A program made the translations under genes and the position numbers. From positions 100,025 through 147,932 of the forward strand of contig JAQGMF010000013.1 of NCBI GenBank assembly GCA_028292505.1: DNA of 47,908 nucleotides, in the 5' to 3' direction. Positions 1 to 9,453 of the stretch are shown here, one piece after another. The DNA is from Rhodocyclales bacterium. GTDB lineage: Bacteria > Pseudomonadota > Gammaproteobacteria > Burkholderiales > Rhodocyclaceae. The notes below the pieces were generated by a model. The model did not search any database, had not been told where the DNA came from, and saw only the letters and a list, made by a program, of their open reading frames with translations. Every line of letters starts with the position of its first letter. Within the stretch, counting starts at the first letter, position 1.

Positions 1-2801
1 CGTTCCAGTTCAAGGGCTACGTCCACCATCATGATGGCGTTCTTCTTGACGATGCCGATGAGCAGGATGATGCCAATCATCGAAATCACGCTCAGCTCAT
101 AATGCAGCAGCCATAGCGCCAGCAAGGCGCCGAGCCCGGCCGAGGGCAGAGTGCTGAGGATGGTAAGCGGATGGATATAGCTTTCGTACAAGATACCGAG
201 CACGACATAGACTGCCAGGATGGCCGCAAGGATCAGCCACGGCTGGCTGCCCGTGGAGGCCTTGAAGGCCTTGGCATTGCCCTGGAAGCTGCCATGCAGG
301 GTGGCGGGCAGCGTCATTTCGCGAATGGCCTGATCGACTGCATTGACGGCGTCGCCCAACGCCGCCCCCGGCGCCAGATTAAATGACAATGTCACAGCCG
401 GAAATTGCCCCTGGTGATTGATCTGTGTCGGCACCTGGGTGTCTTCCAAGTGTGCAAAGCTGGCCAATGGCACCAGTTGGCCGGTGCCCGACGCTACGCG
501 GATCTGCTGCAGCGCCGTGGCATCGAGTTTGTGGGCGGGGTCCAGTTCCAGCACCACGTGATATTGGTCGATCTGCGTGAAAATCGTTGCCACTTCGCGC
601 TGACCGAGCGCGTCGTACAAGGTGTCGTCGATGGCCTGCGGTGTGATGCCGAATTGCGCGGCATGGTCGCGATCGATCACCACCGTGGTGCGCGGCGCGG
701 CGTTTTCCATATCGCTGGTCACGTCGCTGAGTTGCGGCAATTTCTTAAGCCGCTGGATGAGCTTCGGCGTCCAGTCGTACAGCTCGCGCAGCTCGGTGTC
801 TTCCAGCGTATATTGAAATTGGGTAGCGCTGCTGCGGCCGCCTATCTGCAGTTCCTGGCGCGTGCGCAGGTGCAGTTCGATGCCCGGCAGCTCGCCCACC
901 TTTTTCTTCAGGCGTGCCATGACCTCGCCGGCATCGCTGCGGCGCTGGGCAAACGGTTTGAGGTTGATCACCAATCGGCCCTGATTGAGCGGCGAGGGAT
1001 TGATCCAGCTATACACCTTGTCCACGTCCGCGTCGGCCATCACTAGCCTCACCAACTCCATCTGACGCAGCGCCATGGCGGGCGCCGAGATGTCGGTCGG
1101 CGCCTCGCTCGACCCCATGATCTGGCCGGTGTCCTGCTGCGGGAAGAAGCCCTTGGGAATGAACCAGAATAGCGTCAGCGTCACCAGCAGCACGACGACG
1201 GTGGTTGCCAGCGTGATGGCGGGGTGACGTAGCACGCGGATCAGTGCGCGATCGTATGCGGCAGCGAAACTCAGAAAAGTGTCTTCTGCCGCGCGTGCCA
1301 GCTTGCCCGGTTGGTGGCGCTGATCGAGATGCAGCAGCACGCGGCACAGCATCGGCGTAACGGTGAGCGACACGACTGCGGAGACCAGCAGCGCCACGCT
1401 GACCGTGATGGAAAATTCGCGGAACAGCCGTCCGACCACGCCGCTCATGAACAGCAGCGGGACCAGCGCTGCAATTAATGACAGCGTCATTGATACGACG
1501 GTGAACGACACTTGTTGAGCACCATTAAGCGCAGCTTCAAAAGGCTTCTCGCCGGCTTCGACGTGGCGAATGATGTTCTCGATCACCACAATGGCATCGT
1601 CCACCACGAAGCCGACGGCGATGGTGATGGCCATCAGAGAGAGATTGTCGATGGTGTAGCCGGCCAGGTTGAGAATGCCGAAAGTGCCGGCGATGGATAG
1701 CGGTATGGCCAACGCCGGGATCAGCGTGGCCCAGAACCCACGCAGGAACAGGAAGACGACGAACACCACCAGCGCCACCGTCAGCATCAGCGTGCGCTGC
1801 ACATCGGTCAGGCTGGCGCGGATGGTCTGCGTGCGGTCGTTGACCACCTCCGCTTTCACCGAGGCCGGCAGCGAGCGTTCCAGCTCGGGCAACATGCGGC
1901 GGATTTCGTCCACCGTCTCCACCACGTTGCCGCCGGGCTGTTTGTGGATGTCGACGATGATGGCGCGCTTGTCCTGAATCCACGCCGCCTGCTTCACGTC
2001 CTGCGGGCCATCGATGGCGTGACCGATGTCGCGTACACGGACCGGCGCACCATTGCGCCACGCGAGGATGAGATTGTCATAATCGGCGGACTTCGACAGC
2101 TGATCGGTGGCATCCACCGACACCGAACGCTTCGGTCCATCCAGCGTACCTTTTGGAGCATTGGCGGTGGCCGAACCGAGCGCAGCGCGCACCTGTTCCA
2201 GGCTCAGGCCCAGCGTGTTGAGTTTGCCGGGATCGACCTGCACGCGGATCGCCGGTTTCTGCTCCCCATGCAAATCGACTAAACCCACCCCCTTGATGCG
2301 CGACAACTGCTGCGCGATGTAGGTATCGGCATAGACATCCACCTGCGGCAAAGGCAATACATCGGACGTTACTGCAATCGACATGATCTGGAAGTCGGCC
2401 GGGTTGGCTTTTTCCCATGACGGCGGGTTGGGTAGCGTGCGCGGCAACAGGCTGCTGGCGCTGTTGATCGCCGCCTGCACATCCTGCGCGGCGGCGTCGA
2501 TGCTGCGGCTCAGATCGAATTGCACGGTGATGGAGGTGCTGCCCTGGGCGCTGCTCGACGTCATGTCGGTGACGCCGGGGATCAGCGCCAGCTGCCGCTC
2601 CAGCGGCGTCGCCACCGACGTGGCCATCACCTCCGAACTGGCACCGGGCAGGTCGGCCGAAACATTGATGGTCGGCAACTCCACTTGCGGCAGCGCCGCG
2701 AGCGGCATCAACAGGTAGCCCGCCACGCCGAACAACAGCAACATCAGCATCAGCAGCGATGTGGCAATCGGCCGGCGAATGAACGGAGCGGAAATATTCA
2801 T
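1..2801 (-). CDS. RND efflux pump permease (MdtB/MuxB-like), partial
   Basis: Inner-membrane proton-driven RND transporter subunit that exports drugs or other small molecules through a tripartite pump. The reading frame opens at an ATG at 2801 (MNISAPFIRRPIATSLLML) and stays open to the left edge, about 933 codons. The C-terminus, roughly the last 100 residues of a family near 1030, lies outside the window. Visible family features are the N-terminal FIRRPIAT signature with the first membrane helix, the periplasmic porter segment with ATPLERQLALIPGV, and the TM4 proton-relay stretch VDDAIVVIENI with paired Asp. It starts 4 bp after the stop of the adaptor gene, so the two form an operon transcribed leftward. 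MdtB/MuxB-type is preferred over AcrB because of the overall motif style. An MdtC/MuxC-like second permease may follow beyond the edge, but that is inference. The substrate is unknown. Confidence 0.93.
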   Translation of the reverse strand, partial: MNISAPFIRRPIATSLLMLMLLLFGVAGYLLMPLAALPQVELPTINVSADLPGASSEVMATSVATPLERQLALIPGVTDMTSSSAQGSTSITVQFDLSRSIDAAAQDVQAAINSASSLLPRTLPNPPSWEKANPADFQIMSIAVTSDVLPLPQVDVYADTYIAQQLSRIKGVGLVDLHGEQKPAIRVQVDPGKLNTLGLSLEQVRAALGSATANAPKGTLDGPKRSVSVDATDQLSKSADYDNLILAWRNGAPVRVRDIGHAIDGPQDVKQAAWIQDKRAIIVDIHKQPGGNVVETVDEIRRMLPELERSLPASVKAEVVNDRTQTIRASLTDVQRTLMLTVALVVFVVFLFLRGFWATLIPALAIPLSIAGTFGILNLAGYTIDNLSLMAITIAVGFVVDDAIVVIENIIRHVEAGEKPFEAALNGAQQVSFTVVSMTLSLIAALVPLLFMSGVVGRLFREFSITVSVALLVSAVVSLTVTPMLCRVLLHLDQRHQPGKLARAAEDTFLSFAAAYDRALIRVLRHPAITLATTVVVLLVTLTLFWFIPKGFFPQQDTGQIMGSSEAPTDISAPAMALRQMELVRLVMADADVDKVYSWINPSPLNQGRLVINLKPFAQRRSDAGEVMARLKKKVGELPGIELHLRTRQELQIGGRSSATQFQYTLEDTELRELYDWTPKLIQRLKKLPQLSDVTSDMENAAPRTTVVIDRDHAAQFGITPQAIDDTLYDALGQREVATIFTQIDQYHVVLELDPAHKLDATALQQIRVASGTGQLVPLASFAHLEDTQVPTQINHQGQFPAVTLSFNLAPGAALGDAVNAVDQAIREMTLPATLHGSFQGNAKAFKASTGSQPWLILAAILAVYVVLGILYESYIHPLTILSTLPSAGLGALLALWLLHYELSVISMIGIILLIGIVKKNAIMMVDVALELE

Positions 2802-2805
2802 GGGT

Positions 2806-3930
2806 TCATGGCTGCTGGCCAGAGGCCGCAGCCGTGATGCTGACCTTGGTCTTGTTGCGCAGCTGTGCCTGGCCGGTCGTGACGACGCGCTCGCCCGCTG
2901 CCAGACCGCTCATGACGACGCGATAGCCGTCCGTATCAGCACCCACTTTGAGCTGGCGGATGGAGACGCTGGAATCGGCGTTAATGACGAATGCATAGGG
3001 ACCGTCAACGCCGCTCTCCACCGCCTGGCTGGGTACCACCAGCGCCTTGGGCAGCTTGTCCAGCTGTACCGTGACCTGGGCAAACTGGCCGGGCGTCAAC
3101 ATGCCATCGGCATTGGTGAAGACGCCTTTGGCGGTGATCGCCCCGCTGGTGACATCGACGGCGTTGTCGACGAAGGCCAGCTTGCCGAGCAGCGGCTTGT
3201 CGATGCCGGCAATGCTTGCGCTGACCGGAACTTCGCCCTTGTTCATGGCTTGTCTCAGCGGCGCCAATTGTGCTTCCGGCAATGAAAAACTCACGTAGAT
3301 GGGCTCGATCTGATTGATCACCAGCAAGGTCGTGTCGTTGGCTTTGGCCGCGCCGCCCACCGGCAGCAGCAGGGCACCGGCGACGCCGTCCATCGGCGCA
3401 ATGACGCGTGCATAGCCCAGCTGCAGGCGGGCATTGTCGAGGCTGGCGCGGTCCGCCTTGACGCTTGCTTCGGCGGCATGCATGTCACCTTCGGATTGGC
3501 TCACGCCACCCTTCGAGATGAAGCCCTGGCCTAACAGCGCCAGGTTGCGTTCATAGTCGCCCTTGAGTTTGACTAGCTGCGCCTCGTCGCGCGCCAGGAC
3601 ACCCTCTGCCTGACGCTGTTGGGCTTGCAGCACGGCCGGGTCCAGGCGCAGCAGCAATTGGCCTTTGCGCACCGGCTTGCCTTCGGCGTAGGCCACTTCG
3701 GCCACCTGTCCATCGAGCCGCGATTTCACGGCGACCGATGCCTTGGCCTCGGCCCTGCCCACGGCGGTGATGGTCAGCGGCAAATCGCGCTGCGCTACTT
3801 GCGCGACCGTCACGTTCACCGACACGACGGGGGCCACGTCGATTTTTTTCGGCCGGTGGCCGCGCACGACTTGCAGAACTACCACGCTGACGACAATTGC
3901 AGCGGCCGCCAGCAGTTTGTTTCGAGTCAT
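2806..3930 (-). CDS. RND efflux periplasmic adaptor (membrane fusion protein, MdtA-like)
   Basis: Periplasmic adaptor that links the RND permease to an outer-membrane channel. The start chosen is the ATG at 3930 (MTRNKLLAAAAIVVSVVV), which puts a membrane anchor at residues 5-20. The frame stays open upstream to 4032, but that stretch is Cys- and His-rich and does not look like a leader. The domain order fits the HlyD/AcrA family: anchor, lipoyl half with SRLDGQVAEVAYAEGKPVRKG near residues 70-90, alpha-hairpin coiled coil rich in Gln, Ala and Glu, second lipoyl half with ARVIAPMDGVAG, beta-barrel, and a membrane-proximal domain ending near GERVVTTGQAQLR. Its length of 374 residues is typical. 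No lipobox cysteine is seen, so it is anchored by the N-terminal helix rather than by lipid. It is the first gene of the efflux operon. Confidence 0.93.
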   Translation of the reverse strand: MTRNKLLAAAAIVVSVVVLQVVRGHRPKKIDVAPVVSVNVTVAQVAQRDLPLTITAVGRAEAKASVAVKSRLDGQVAEVAYAEGKPVRKGQLLLRLDPAVLQAQQRQAEGVLARDEAQLVKLKGDYERNLALLGQGFISKGGVSQSEGDMHAAEASVKADRASLDNARLQLGYARVIAPMDGVAGALLLPVGGAAKANDTTLLVINQIEPIYVSFSLPEAQLAPLRQAMNKGEVPVSASIAGIDKPLLGKLAFVDNAVDVTSGAITAKGVFTNADGMLTPGQFAQVTVQLDKLPKALVVPSQAVESGVDGPYAFVINADSSVSIRQLKVGADTDGYRVVMSGLAAGERVVTTGQAQLRNKTKVSITAAASGQQP

Positions 3931-4066
3931 CTCTTGGAGCCCATTTCCGTTGCAGTCGCAGCAGCGCGCATTTGCATGCGCGTGGCGGTATTTGTCATCG
4001 CGCAGGTACCGAGCAGCATACCGCGCCTCCAAAGCGGCCGGCGATCACTTGCTCAAGACCGTGCGA

Positions 4067-5116
4067 TCAAGGCGCCGGCACGCCGGTCCGCCACGCTTTC
4101 CAGTTCGTGGTGATTTCCTGCACCAGGGGATTGCCCGCCAGATAAAGATTTTGCAGGGCAATCGAGAAACCGCCCTGTGCGGCGTAATCGAGCAGGTTGG
4201 CGGCGCTCGTCTGGCCGGCGTAAGGGCGGTCAAAGTCGGAGCCGGTACGCAACACTGCGACGCGACTCACGTCCACCAGTTTCGCGCTGGCACCGCGCTT
4301 GAGCGCTTCATACGTCGCATTGTCCTCTTGCTGCGTCGTGCAATACACCCCCTTGCCGTCGGTGAGGATCTTCGTCCATTCGCTCGCGCGTTGCCCAAGC
4401 AAGGTGCCTGAGAACCAGGTGTCACCCGCCAGGGTGTCGCATTGCAATACGCCCGGTGCGAGATTCGCCGGCGCATAACCGAACTTCGCCCGCGCAATTT
4501 GCGCCTCGGTGCTGTCGCTCAATACCGCGTTGCGCGACAAGGCATAGGCCTTCTGCAACAGCGATTCGTTGAGCTGAAAGACTTCGGTGTGATAGTCCAG
4601 CGGCGGTTTGTCGTCAGGCTTCTTGGTGTTAATGCCGAGATAGCCAGTATGCCATGTGGATGGAATGTCACGCGCATCGATCTCCCACTGGATGCCGAAG
4701 TCGACGAGATAACGTGCCCACGCTGCCGCTCCCAAGGTGCCTTGCTCGGGATTGATGCCGGCGATGCCCGCCACCATGAAATAGCTGTGTGAAAGATCGA
4801 ATTGCTGCGAGAAGACCAGTGCCATCGTCGAGGCCGCCGCATTGCTGTGTCCCATGCCAGTGGTGAGCACGCACACGCTCTGGCGATTGCAATGCACGAC
4901 TGGGTAATCGGGCGACAAACCCGGCACCCTGATCTCCCGCCACGGGCCGAGGCGGTCGAGCCAGAGCTGGCCTTCCGGACCGAACATGGTGACGATCACA
5001 ACCTTTGGCGTGTAGCGCCCTTTTGCGGGGGCTCGTCGGTCGGCCGCGTTCGCCTGATGCGCGAAGAAAAATGCCGTTGTCGTAACCAGCGTCAATGTGG
5101 CAAGAAATTTCAACAT
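4067..5116 (-). CDS. Purine nucleoside permease-like (NUP family) secreted protein
   Basis: A 349-residue protein with a clear Sec signal peptide (MLKFLATLTLVTTTAFFFAHQANA, cleavage after about residue 24). The mature part resembles the NUP family named after a Candida purine nucleoside permease: KVVIVTMFGPEGQLWLDRL, then VVHCNRQSVCVLTTGMGHSN, AGIAGINPEQGTLG, and a C-terminal DNLLDYA-like segment. The family shares the nucleoside-phosphorylase fold (glycine-rich TGMGHSNAA and AGIAG motifs), so an enzymatic or nucleoside-binding role in the periplasm is as likely as transport. The ATG at 5116 is preceded by GGAGG with 4 bp spacing. The next gene upstream, DUF1003, is on the same strand 80 bp away and functionally unrelated. 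No regulatory site was seen. The family assignment is fairly sure; the function is not. Confidence 0.8.
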   Translation of the reverse strand: MLKFLATLTLVTTTAFFFAHQANAADRRAPAKGRYTPKVVIVTMFGPEGQLWLDRLGPWREIRVPGLSPDYPVVHCNRQSVCVLTTGMGHSNAAASTMALVFSQQFDLSHSYFMVAGIAGINPEQGTLGAAAWARYLVDFGIQWEIDARDIPSTWHTGYLGINTKKPDDKPPLDYHTEVFQLNESLLQKAYALSRNAVLSDSTEAQIARAKFGYAPANLAPGVLQCDTLAGDTWFSGTLLGQRASEWTKILTDGKGVYCTTQQEDNATYEALKRGASAKLVDVSRVAVLRTGSDFDRPYAGQTSAANLLDYAAQGGFSIALQNLYLAGNPLVQEITTNWKAWRTGVPAP

Positions 5117-5196
5117 GAGGCCTCCATGAAGTATCCAGTACCCGCCTGTCCTGGCGCGACGCCCGAAGCCCCGCTCAACACATCTGGCTATTGATC

Positions 5197-5757
5197 CTAT
5201 CCTTTGGAGGCGCCGCGCAAAAATCCCGCATGCATTTCCAGCGTCAAGGCTTCGATACGCTTGCTCAATTCCGCCGTCAGCTCGGTCAGCGTGGTGTTTT
5301 GCTGTAGCAACGCGACCAACTGCGTTGTCTGCTGAGCCGCGAGAATCTGGCGTTGCTCATTGATCGATGCCAACGCTTCCCGATGCAGCGCGTCCGCTTC
5401 TGCGTGGGCCTTGTCGCGGTCTGCCTGGCGTGTCTGCGCAAGCAGGATGAGTGGCGCCGCGTAAGCGGCCTGCAGGCTGAAGGCAAGGTTCAACAAGATG
5501 AACGGGTAGAGATCGAACTTCACCAAGCCGGTGGCGTTGGCGCCTATCCATGCCGCGACAAGAATCGTCTGCGCGATCAGAAAGAATGGCGTGCCGAAAA
5601 AACGTGCGAAAGCTTCTGCCTTCAATGCGAACCAGTCATCACCGAAGACAGATGACAAATGAATATGCGGACAATGAAACCGGAAGTGATGTCTAGCGGG
5701 ATTGCTTGAAGCGATGGCGGCTGGATCGGAGGCGGCTGCACATTCGTTTGAGACCAT
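5197..5757 (-). CDS. DUF1003 family membrane protein
   Basis: A 186-residue protein of the DUF1003 family, whose function is unknown. The start is set at the ATG at 5757 (MVSNECAAASDP), preceded by GAGGAACCCGAT, a good ribosome site. The open frame continues upstream to 5907, but that stretch has no such site and is not convincing. Two membrane helices are visible, FFLIAQTILVAAWIGANATG at about residues 57-76 and FDLYPFILLNLAFSLQAAYA at about 82-101, separated by a very short loop as is usual for this family. After LILLAQTRQADRDKAHAEAD comes a long hydrophilic coiled coil with Gln/Leu heptads (residues 110-175), probably cytoplasmic. The N-terminus contains a His-rich segment, HHFRFHCPHIH, which is unusual for the family core and might bind metal. 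That last point is inference. Confidence 0.85.
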   Translation of the reverse strand: MVSNECAAASDPAAIASSNPARHHFRFHCPHIHLSSVFGDDWFALKAEAFARFFGTPFFLIAQTILVAAWIGANATGLVKFDLYPFILLNLAFSLQAAYAAPLILLAQTRQADRDKAHAEADALHREALASINEQRQILAAQQTTQLVALLQQNTTLTELTAELSKRIEALTLEMHAGFLRGASKG

Positions 5758-5997
5758 ATCGGGTTCCTCTTGAAGTGGACGTTGAAAGTGCGTTGCATGT
5801 TCTCTACGCAGGGATGATACGTTCTCCACACAAACGTCGCCCAGGCACCTGTCGTGTAAGCAGATTGTCAGGATGCTGCGACATATCTGCTTACAATGCA
5901 CTGTCAAACCTCCGGCCCTTATATCCGTTAATTGCTCATCCGGTGCGTTACCGGCCCATGTAAAACAAAGACCAACAAAGCCAAAAGGAGATATGCC

Positions 5998-6333
5998 ATG
6001 TTTTCACGTACTGCCAAACACGCCACCCTGGTGACCGCGCTTGTTGCCCTCTTTGCGGGCTCGGCCCTAGCCGCCGAGGGCCCGGTCGCCGAAACCCACC
6101 CCCGCCGCGCCGAGGTGAATCACCGTCTCGCGAACCAGGATCGCCGCATCCATCAAGAGGTCAAGGAGGGCGAAATGTCCAAGCGCAAGGCGGCCAGACT
6201 GCACCGGGAAGACCGCCAGATCCGACACGAAGAGCACGCCATGGCAAGCCAGAATGGCGGCCACATCACCAAGCAGGAACAAAGAACGCTGAACCAGCAG
6301 GAGAATCACGTCAGCGGCCAAATCGGCAAGTAA
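5998..6333 (+). CDS. Small secreted charged protein, unknown function
   Basis: A 111-residue protein starting at the ATG at 5998, directly after AAGGAGATATGCC, a strong ribosome site. The open frame extends upstream to 5932 but lacks such a site. Residues 1-22 form a Sec signal peptide ending SALAAE. The mature protein is very hydrophilic, rich in His, Gln, Arg, Lys and Glu, and predicted helical. It repeats a pattern of the type NHRLANQDRRIHQEVKEGEM, then KRKAARLHREDRQIRHEEHA, then KQEQRTLNQQENHVSGQIGK. It resembles small periplasmic proteins found in many Burkholderiales with the pattern NxRLxNQxxRIxQGVxxG. No function is established. It lies divergent from the DUF1003 gene with about 240 bp between their starts, and upstream of the DUF1800/DUF1501 pair. 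Periplasmic location is inferred from the signal peptide. Confidence 0.8.
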   Translation: MFSRTAKHATLVTALVALFAGSALAAEGPVAETHPRRAEVNHRLANQDRRIHQEVKEGEMSKRKAARLHREDRQIRHEEHAMASQNGGHITKQEQRTLNQQENHVSGQIGK

Positions 6334-6471
6334 TGTCATACGCATGAACATCGGCATGAGACGACAAAGTTCATGCCGACGGTTTCTTGCCTGGGGCGAA
6401 CTTGAGATCGTCCGAACAAGTCCAAAGCGTATTGCACGCGATTGCGGTATCAAAATGTGGACCCAGCGACT

Positions 6472-8067
6472 ATGCAGACAACGAGAAGCTTTTGGCGACA
6501 CCGTGACGTTCTGACGCGCCCGGTTATGGGTGCGTGCCTCGCCACGCTGCTGATGAGTTGCGCCCAGAATGGCGCGAAACCCGACACGGGCGCCGGTGGT
6601 GCGCTTGCGAACGCGCATGTCGACATCGTCAAGCTGGTCAACCGCATAAGCTGGGGCGTCAATACCAGTACGGTCCAATATGCCAACGTGCTAGGACCGG
6701 AACGTTACATCGAACAGCAGTTGCATCCCGATAGCGGCGCCACGCTGCCACCCGACATCCAGCGGCAGATTGATGCCATGACCGTGGCTCAGCGGCCAAT
6801 GGATCAACTGGTGGTGGACATGGAGCAGCGCCGCAAGGCAGCCGATGCAACGACCAATGACGACGACAAGAAGGTAGCGCAACAAGCCTACCAGCAGGAG
6901 ATGAATCGGCTAGGACGCGAGGCTACAACGCGTTCTTTGTTGCTGGACCTGTATTCGCCGAACCAGTTGCAGGAACAGATGACCTGGTTCTGGACCAATC
7001 ACTTCAACGTTCACCTGTACAAGAACAACTTGCGCGCCAGCGTAGGCGACTACGAGCAGCAAGTCATTCGCCCGCACGCACTGGGCCACTTCCGCGACCT
7101 GTTGCACGCCACCGTATGGCACCCGGCGATGCTGACCTACCTCGACAACGAGCAGAACGGCGCTGGCCGCATCAACGAGAACTACGCCCGTGAATTGATG
7201 GAGCTTCACACGCTGGGCGTGAACGGCGGCTACAGCCAGCACGACGTGCAGGAGCTCGCGCGCGTGCTGACGGGTATGGGCGTGAACTACACCGCGAATA
7301 CACCCAACGTGCGCCGTGAATTGCAATCTCAATACGTCCGGCAAGGCGCTTTCGAATTCAACCCGAATCGTCACGACTATGGCGACAAGGTATTTCTGAA
7401 CGCACCGATCAAGGGCCGCGGCATGGCGGAAGTCGATGAAGTACTGGATCGCCTGAGCAGGCATCCTGCTACAGCGCGCTTCATCAGCCAAAAGCTGGCG
7501 ACCTACTTTCTCGGCAGTGCGCCATCGACGGCCTTGTTGAATGATATGTCAAAGACATTTCTGCGCACAGATGGCGATATCGCCGAAGTGCTGCACACAC
7601 TCTTCGAGTCGCCGGAGTTCGTCCAGTCGCTCGACAAGAGTTTCAAGGACCCGATTCATTACGTCGTGTCGGCGGTGCGCCTCGCCTACGACGACAAACC
7701 GATTCTGAATGCCGGGCCGATGATCAACTGGCTCGGGCGCATGGGTGAGCCTTTGTACGGGCATCAGACGCCAGACGGCTACCTACTTATTGATTCGGCA
7801 TGGTCGGGCCCCAGTCAAATGGCGACACGTTTTGAAATCGCCAAGGCGATCGGCACCGGCAACGCCGGCCTGTTTAGAAGTGAATCCCGCGGCGAAGGCG
7901 CGCAACCGACGGAGCGGCCTGCCTTTCCGCAACTGTCCAACGCCTTGTACTTCCAGTCGCTGCAAAAAGGCTTGAGCGCCTCGACCCGGCAAGTACTGGA
8001 TCAGGCCACAACACCGCAGGAGTGGAATACGCTCTTCCTCTCGTCGCCGGAAATGATGCGCAGATAA
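6472..8067 (+). CDS. DUF1800 family lipoprotein
   Basis: A member of the DUF1800 family, exported proteins usually encoded next to a DUF1501 gene, as here (13 bp to the next start). The start is uncertain: 6442, 6472 (MQTTRSFWRHRD) and 6526 (MGACLATLLMSC) are all in frame. Any of them gives a lipobox, LLMSC, so a lipid-anchored protein is likely. Family marks visible are HIVKLVNRISWG-type opening sequence (here VDIVKLVNRISWGV), MTWFWTNHFNVHL, the HPAMLTYLDNEQN and NENYARELMELHTLGVNGGY blocks, ELARVLTGMGV, FNPNRHDYGDK, and the C-terminal QTPDGYLLIDSAWSGPSQM. These conserved acidic and His positions suggest an enzyme or metal-binding fold, but no activity is established. Its length, about 530 residues, is normal. 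Confidence 0.9.
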   Translation: MQTTRSFWRHRDVLTRPVMGACLATLLMSCAQNGAKPDTGAGGALANAHVDIVKLVNRISWGVNTSTVQYANVLGPERYIEQQLHPDSGATLPPDIQRQIDAMTVAQRPMDQLVVDMEQRRKAADATTNDDDKKVAQQAYQQEMNRLGREATTRSLLLDLYSPNQLQEQMTWFWTNHFNVHLYKNNLRASVGDYEQQVIRPHALGHFRDLLHATVWHPAMLTYLDNEQNGAGRINENYARELMELHTLGVNGGYSQHDVQELARVLTGMGVNYTANTPNVRRELQSQYVRQGAFEFNPNRHDYGDKVFLNAPIKGRGMAEVDEVLDRLSRHPATARFISQKLATYFLGSAPSTALLNDMSKTFLRTDGDIAEVLHTLFESPEFVQSLDKSFKDPIHYVVSAVRLAYDDKPILNAGPMINWLGRMGEPLYGHQTPDGYLLIDSAWSGPSQMATRFEIAKAIGTGNAGLFRSESRGEGAQPTERPAFPQLSNALYFQSLQKGLSASTRQVLDQATTPQEWNTLFLSSPEMMRR

Positions 8068-8080
8068 TTCGGGAGACGCC

Positions 8081-9280
8081 ATGATGAATCGCCGCACCTT
8101 ACTTAAATCGCTTGCTGCCCTGCCCTTGGCTGGACAATTCGGGCAATTGCTGGCTGCATCGTCGAACGCATCGACGAATTCACCGAAGTTTCTCTTGGTA
8201 TTCTTGCGGGGCGCGTATGACGCCGCTAATCTGCTGGTGCCGGTGACGAGCGATTTCTATTACCAGGCGCGCCCCAACATCGCCATTCCAAAACCCAGCG
8301 CCGACCTGCGTTCCGCGCTGGCGCTGGATGCCGACTGGGGACTACACCCTGCATTGCGCGAATCGATCTACCCGCTGTACCAGAATGGTCAGGCGGCTTT
8401 CATCCCCTTTGCCGGCACGGAAGACACGTCGCGCAGTCACTTCGAGACGCAGGACAGCATCGAACTGGGACAGCCACTCGATGCCAGTCGCAACTTCCGT
8501 TCGGGCTTCCTCAATCGCCTGGCGGCAGTCTTGAATGGCGGCTCGCCGATAGCTTTTACCGATCAAGTGCCCCTTGTCCTGCAGGGCCGTGTGGAAGTTC
8601 CGAATATTGCCCTGCGTGCCGTCGCCAAGCCCAGCGTCGATGCCCGCCAAAGTGCACTCATCGCACAGATGTACAAGGGCACGCCGCTCGCAGCGCAAGT
8701 CGGCGAGGGCTTCAGCGTGCGCGACGAAGTAACGCTCGCCATGGCCAGCGAAATGGAATCCTCCGGCCGCAATGCCATCACCGCCAAAGGCTTCGAGCTG
8801 GAGGCGCGGCGCATCGCGCGTCTGATGCAAGACAAGCACAACATCGGCTTCGTCGATGTCGGCGGCTGGGACACCCATGTGGGACAAGGGGGTTCCACCG
8901 GCTATCTCGCAGGTAGACTGGACGAACTCGGACGCGGCTTGAGTGGCTTCGCCGACGAGATGGGAGCGCAATGGAAAAATACCGTTGTCATGGTCGTTAG
9001 CGAGTTCGGCAGAACCTTCCGCGAAAACGGCAACCGCGGTACCGACCACGGTCATGGCACAGTGTATTGGGTGCTCGGCGGCTCCATCAAAGGTGGCAGG
9101 ATTTCAGGTGCGCAACAGCCGGTGACCCAGGCAGCGCTTTTTCAAAATCGCGACTACGTTGTTCTCAACGAATATCGCTCCGTACTCGCCGGTTTGTTCG
9201 GCAGAATGTACGGATTGCGTGGCGATCAGCTGGAGCAAGTATTCACACAGGTCAAAGCCGTGGATGTCGGGTTGGTGTGA
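8081..9280 (+). CDS. DUF1501 family Tat-exported protein
   Basis: A 399-residue DUF1501 protein. This family belongs to the alkaline phosphatase/sulfatase-like superfamily and is almost always paired with DUF1800. The N-terminus MMNRRTLLKSLAALPLAG is a twin-arginine signal (NRRTLLK, then a hydrophobic stretch), so export in the folded state is likely. Visible conserved blocks are LLVFLRGAYDAANLLVP, SHFETQDSIELG, GFVDVGGWDTHVGQG, VVMVVSEFGRTFRENGNRGTDHGHG and VYWVLGGSIKGG. The Asp, His and Thr in GWDTH and TDHGHG are the expected metal-binding positions. It is co-transcribed with the DUF1800 gene (13 bp gap) and ends convergent to tkt, with 173 bp between that hold no recognised feature. The physiological role of the pair is not established. 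Confidence 0.92.
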   Translation: MMNRRTLLKSLAALPLAGQFGQLLAASSNASTNSPKFLLVFLRGAYDAANLLVPVTSDFYYQARPNIAIPKPSADLRSALALDADWGLHPALRESIYPLYQNGQAAFIPFAGTEDTSRSHFETQDSIELGQPLDASRNFRSGFLNRLAAVLNGGSPIAFTDQVPLVLQGRVEVPNIALRAVAKPSVDARQSALIAQMYKGTPLAAQVGEGFSVRDEVTLAMASEMESSGRNAITAKGFELEARRIARLMQDKHNIGFVDVGGWDTHVGQGGSTGYLAGRLDELGRGLSGFADEMGAQWKNTVVMVVSEFGRTFRENGNRGTDHGHGTVYWVLGGSIKGGRISGAQQPVTQAALFQNRDYVVLNEYRSVLAGLFGRMYGLRGDQLEQVFTQVKAVDVGLV

Positions 9281-9453
9281 AGGCGGGTTCGTGCGCTTTT
9301 CATTGCGCAATTTATGTAAATTACATAGTTTTTTGAAGCCCAAAGGTTGAAGGGAAGCCATTGTTTTTACGCGAAGGCGCTGCGAATTTCTGCCCATCGG
9401 CGTGGGAACGTGGAGTGATGCTGGCCGGACGCGCCCTCGACGATATGCAAAGG

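Noticed and set aside
171..2282. Several plus-strand open frames of 60-210 codons across the RND permease
   Set aside because: They lie opposite a continuous 933-codon permease frame with clear RND motifs, and their products have no family resemblance. They are composition shadows in GC-rich DNA.
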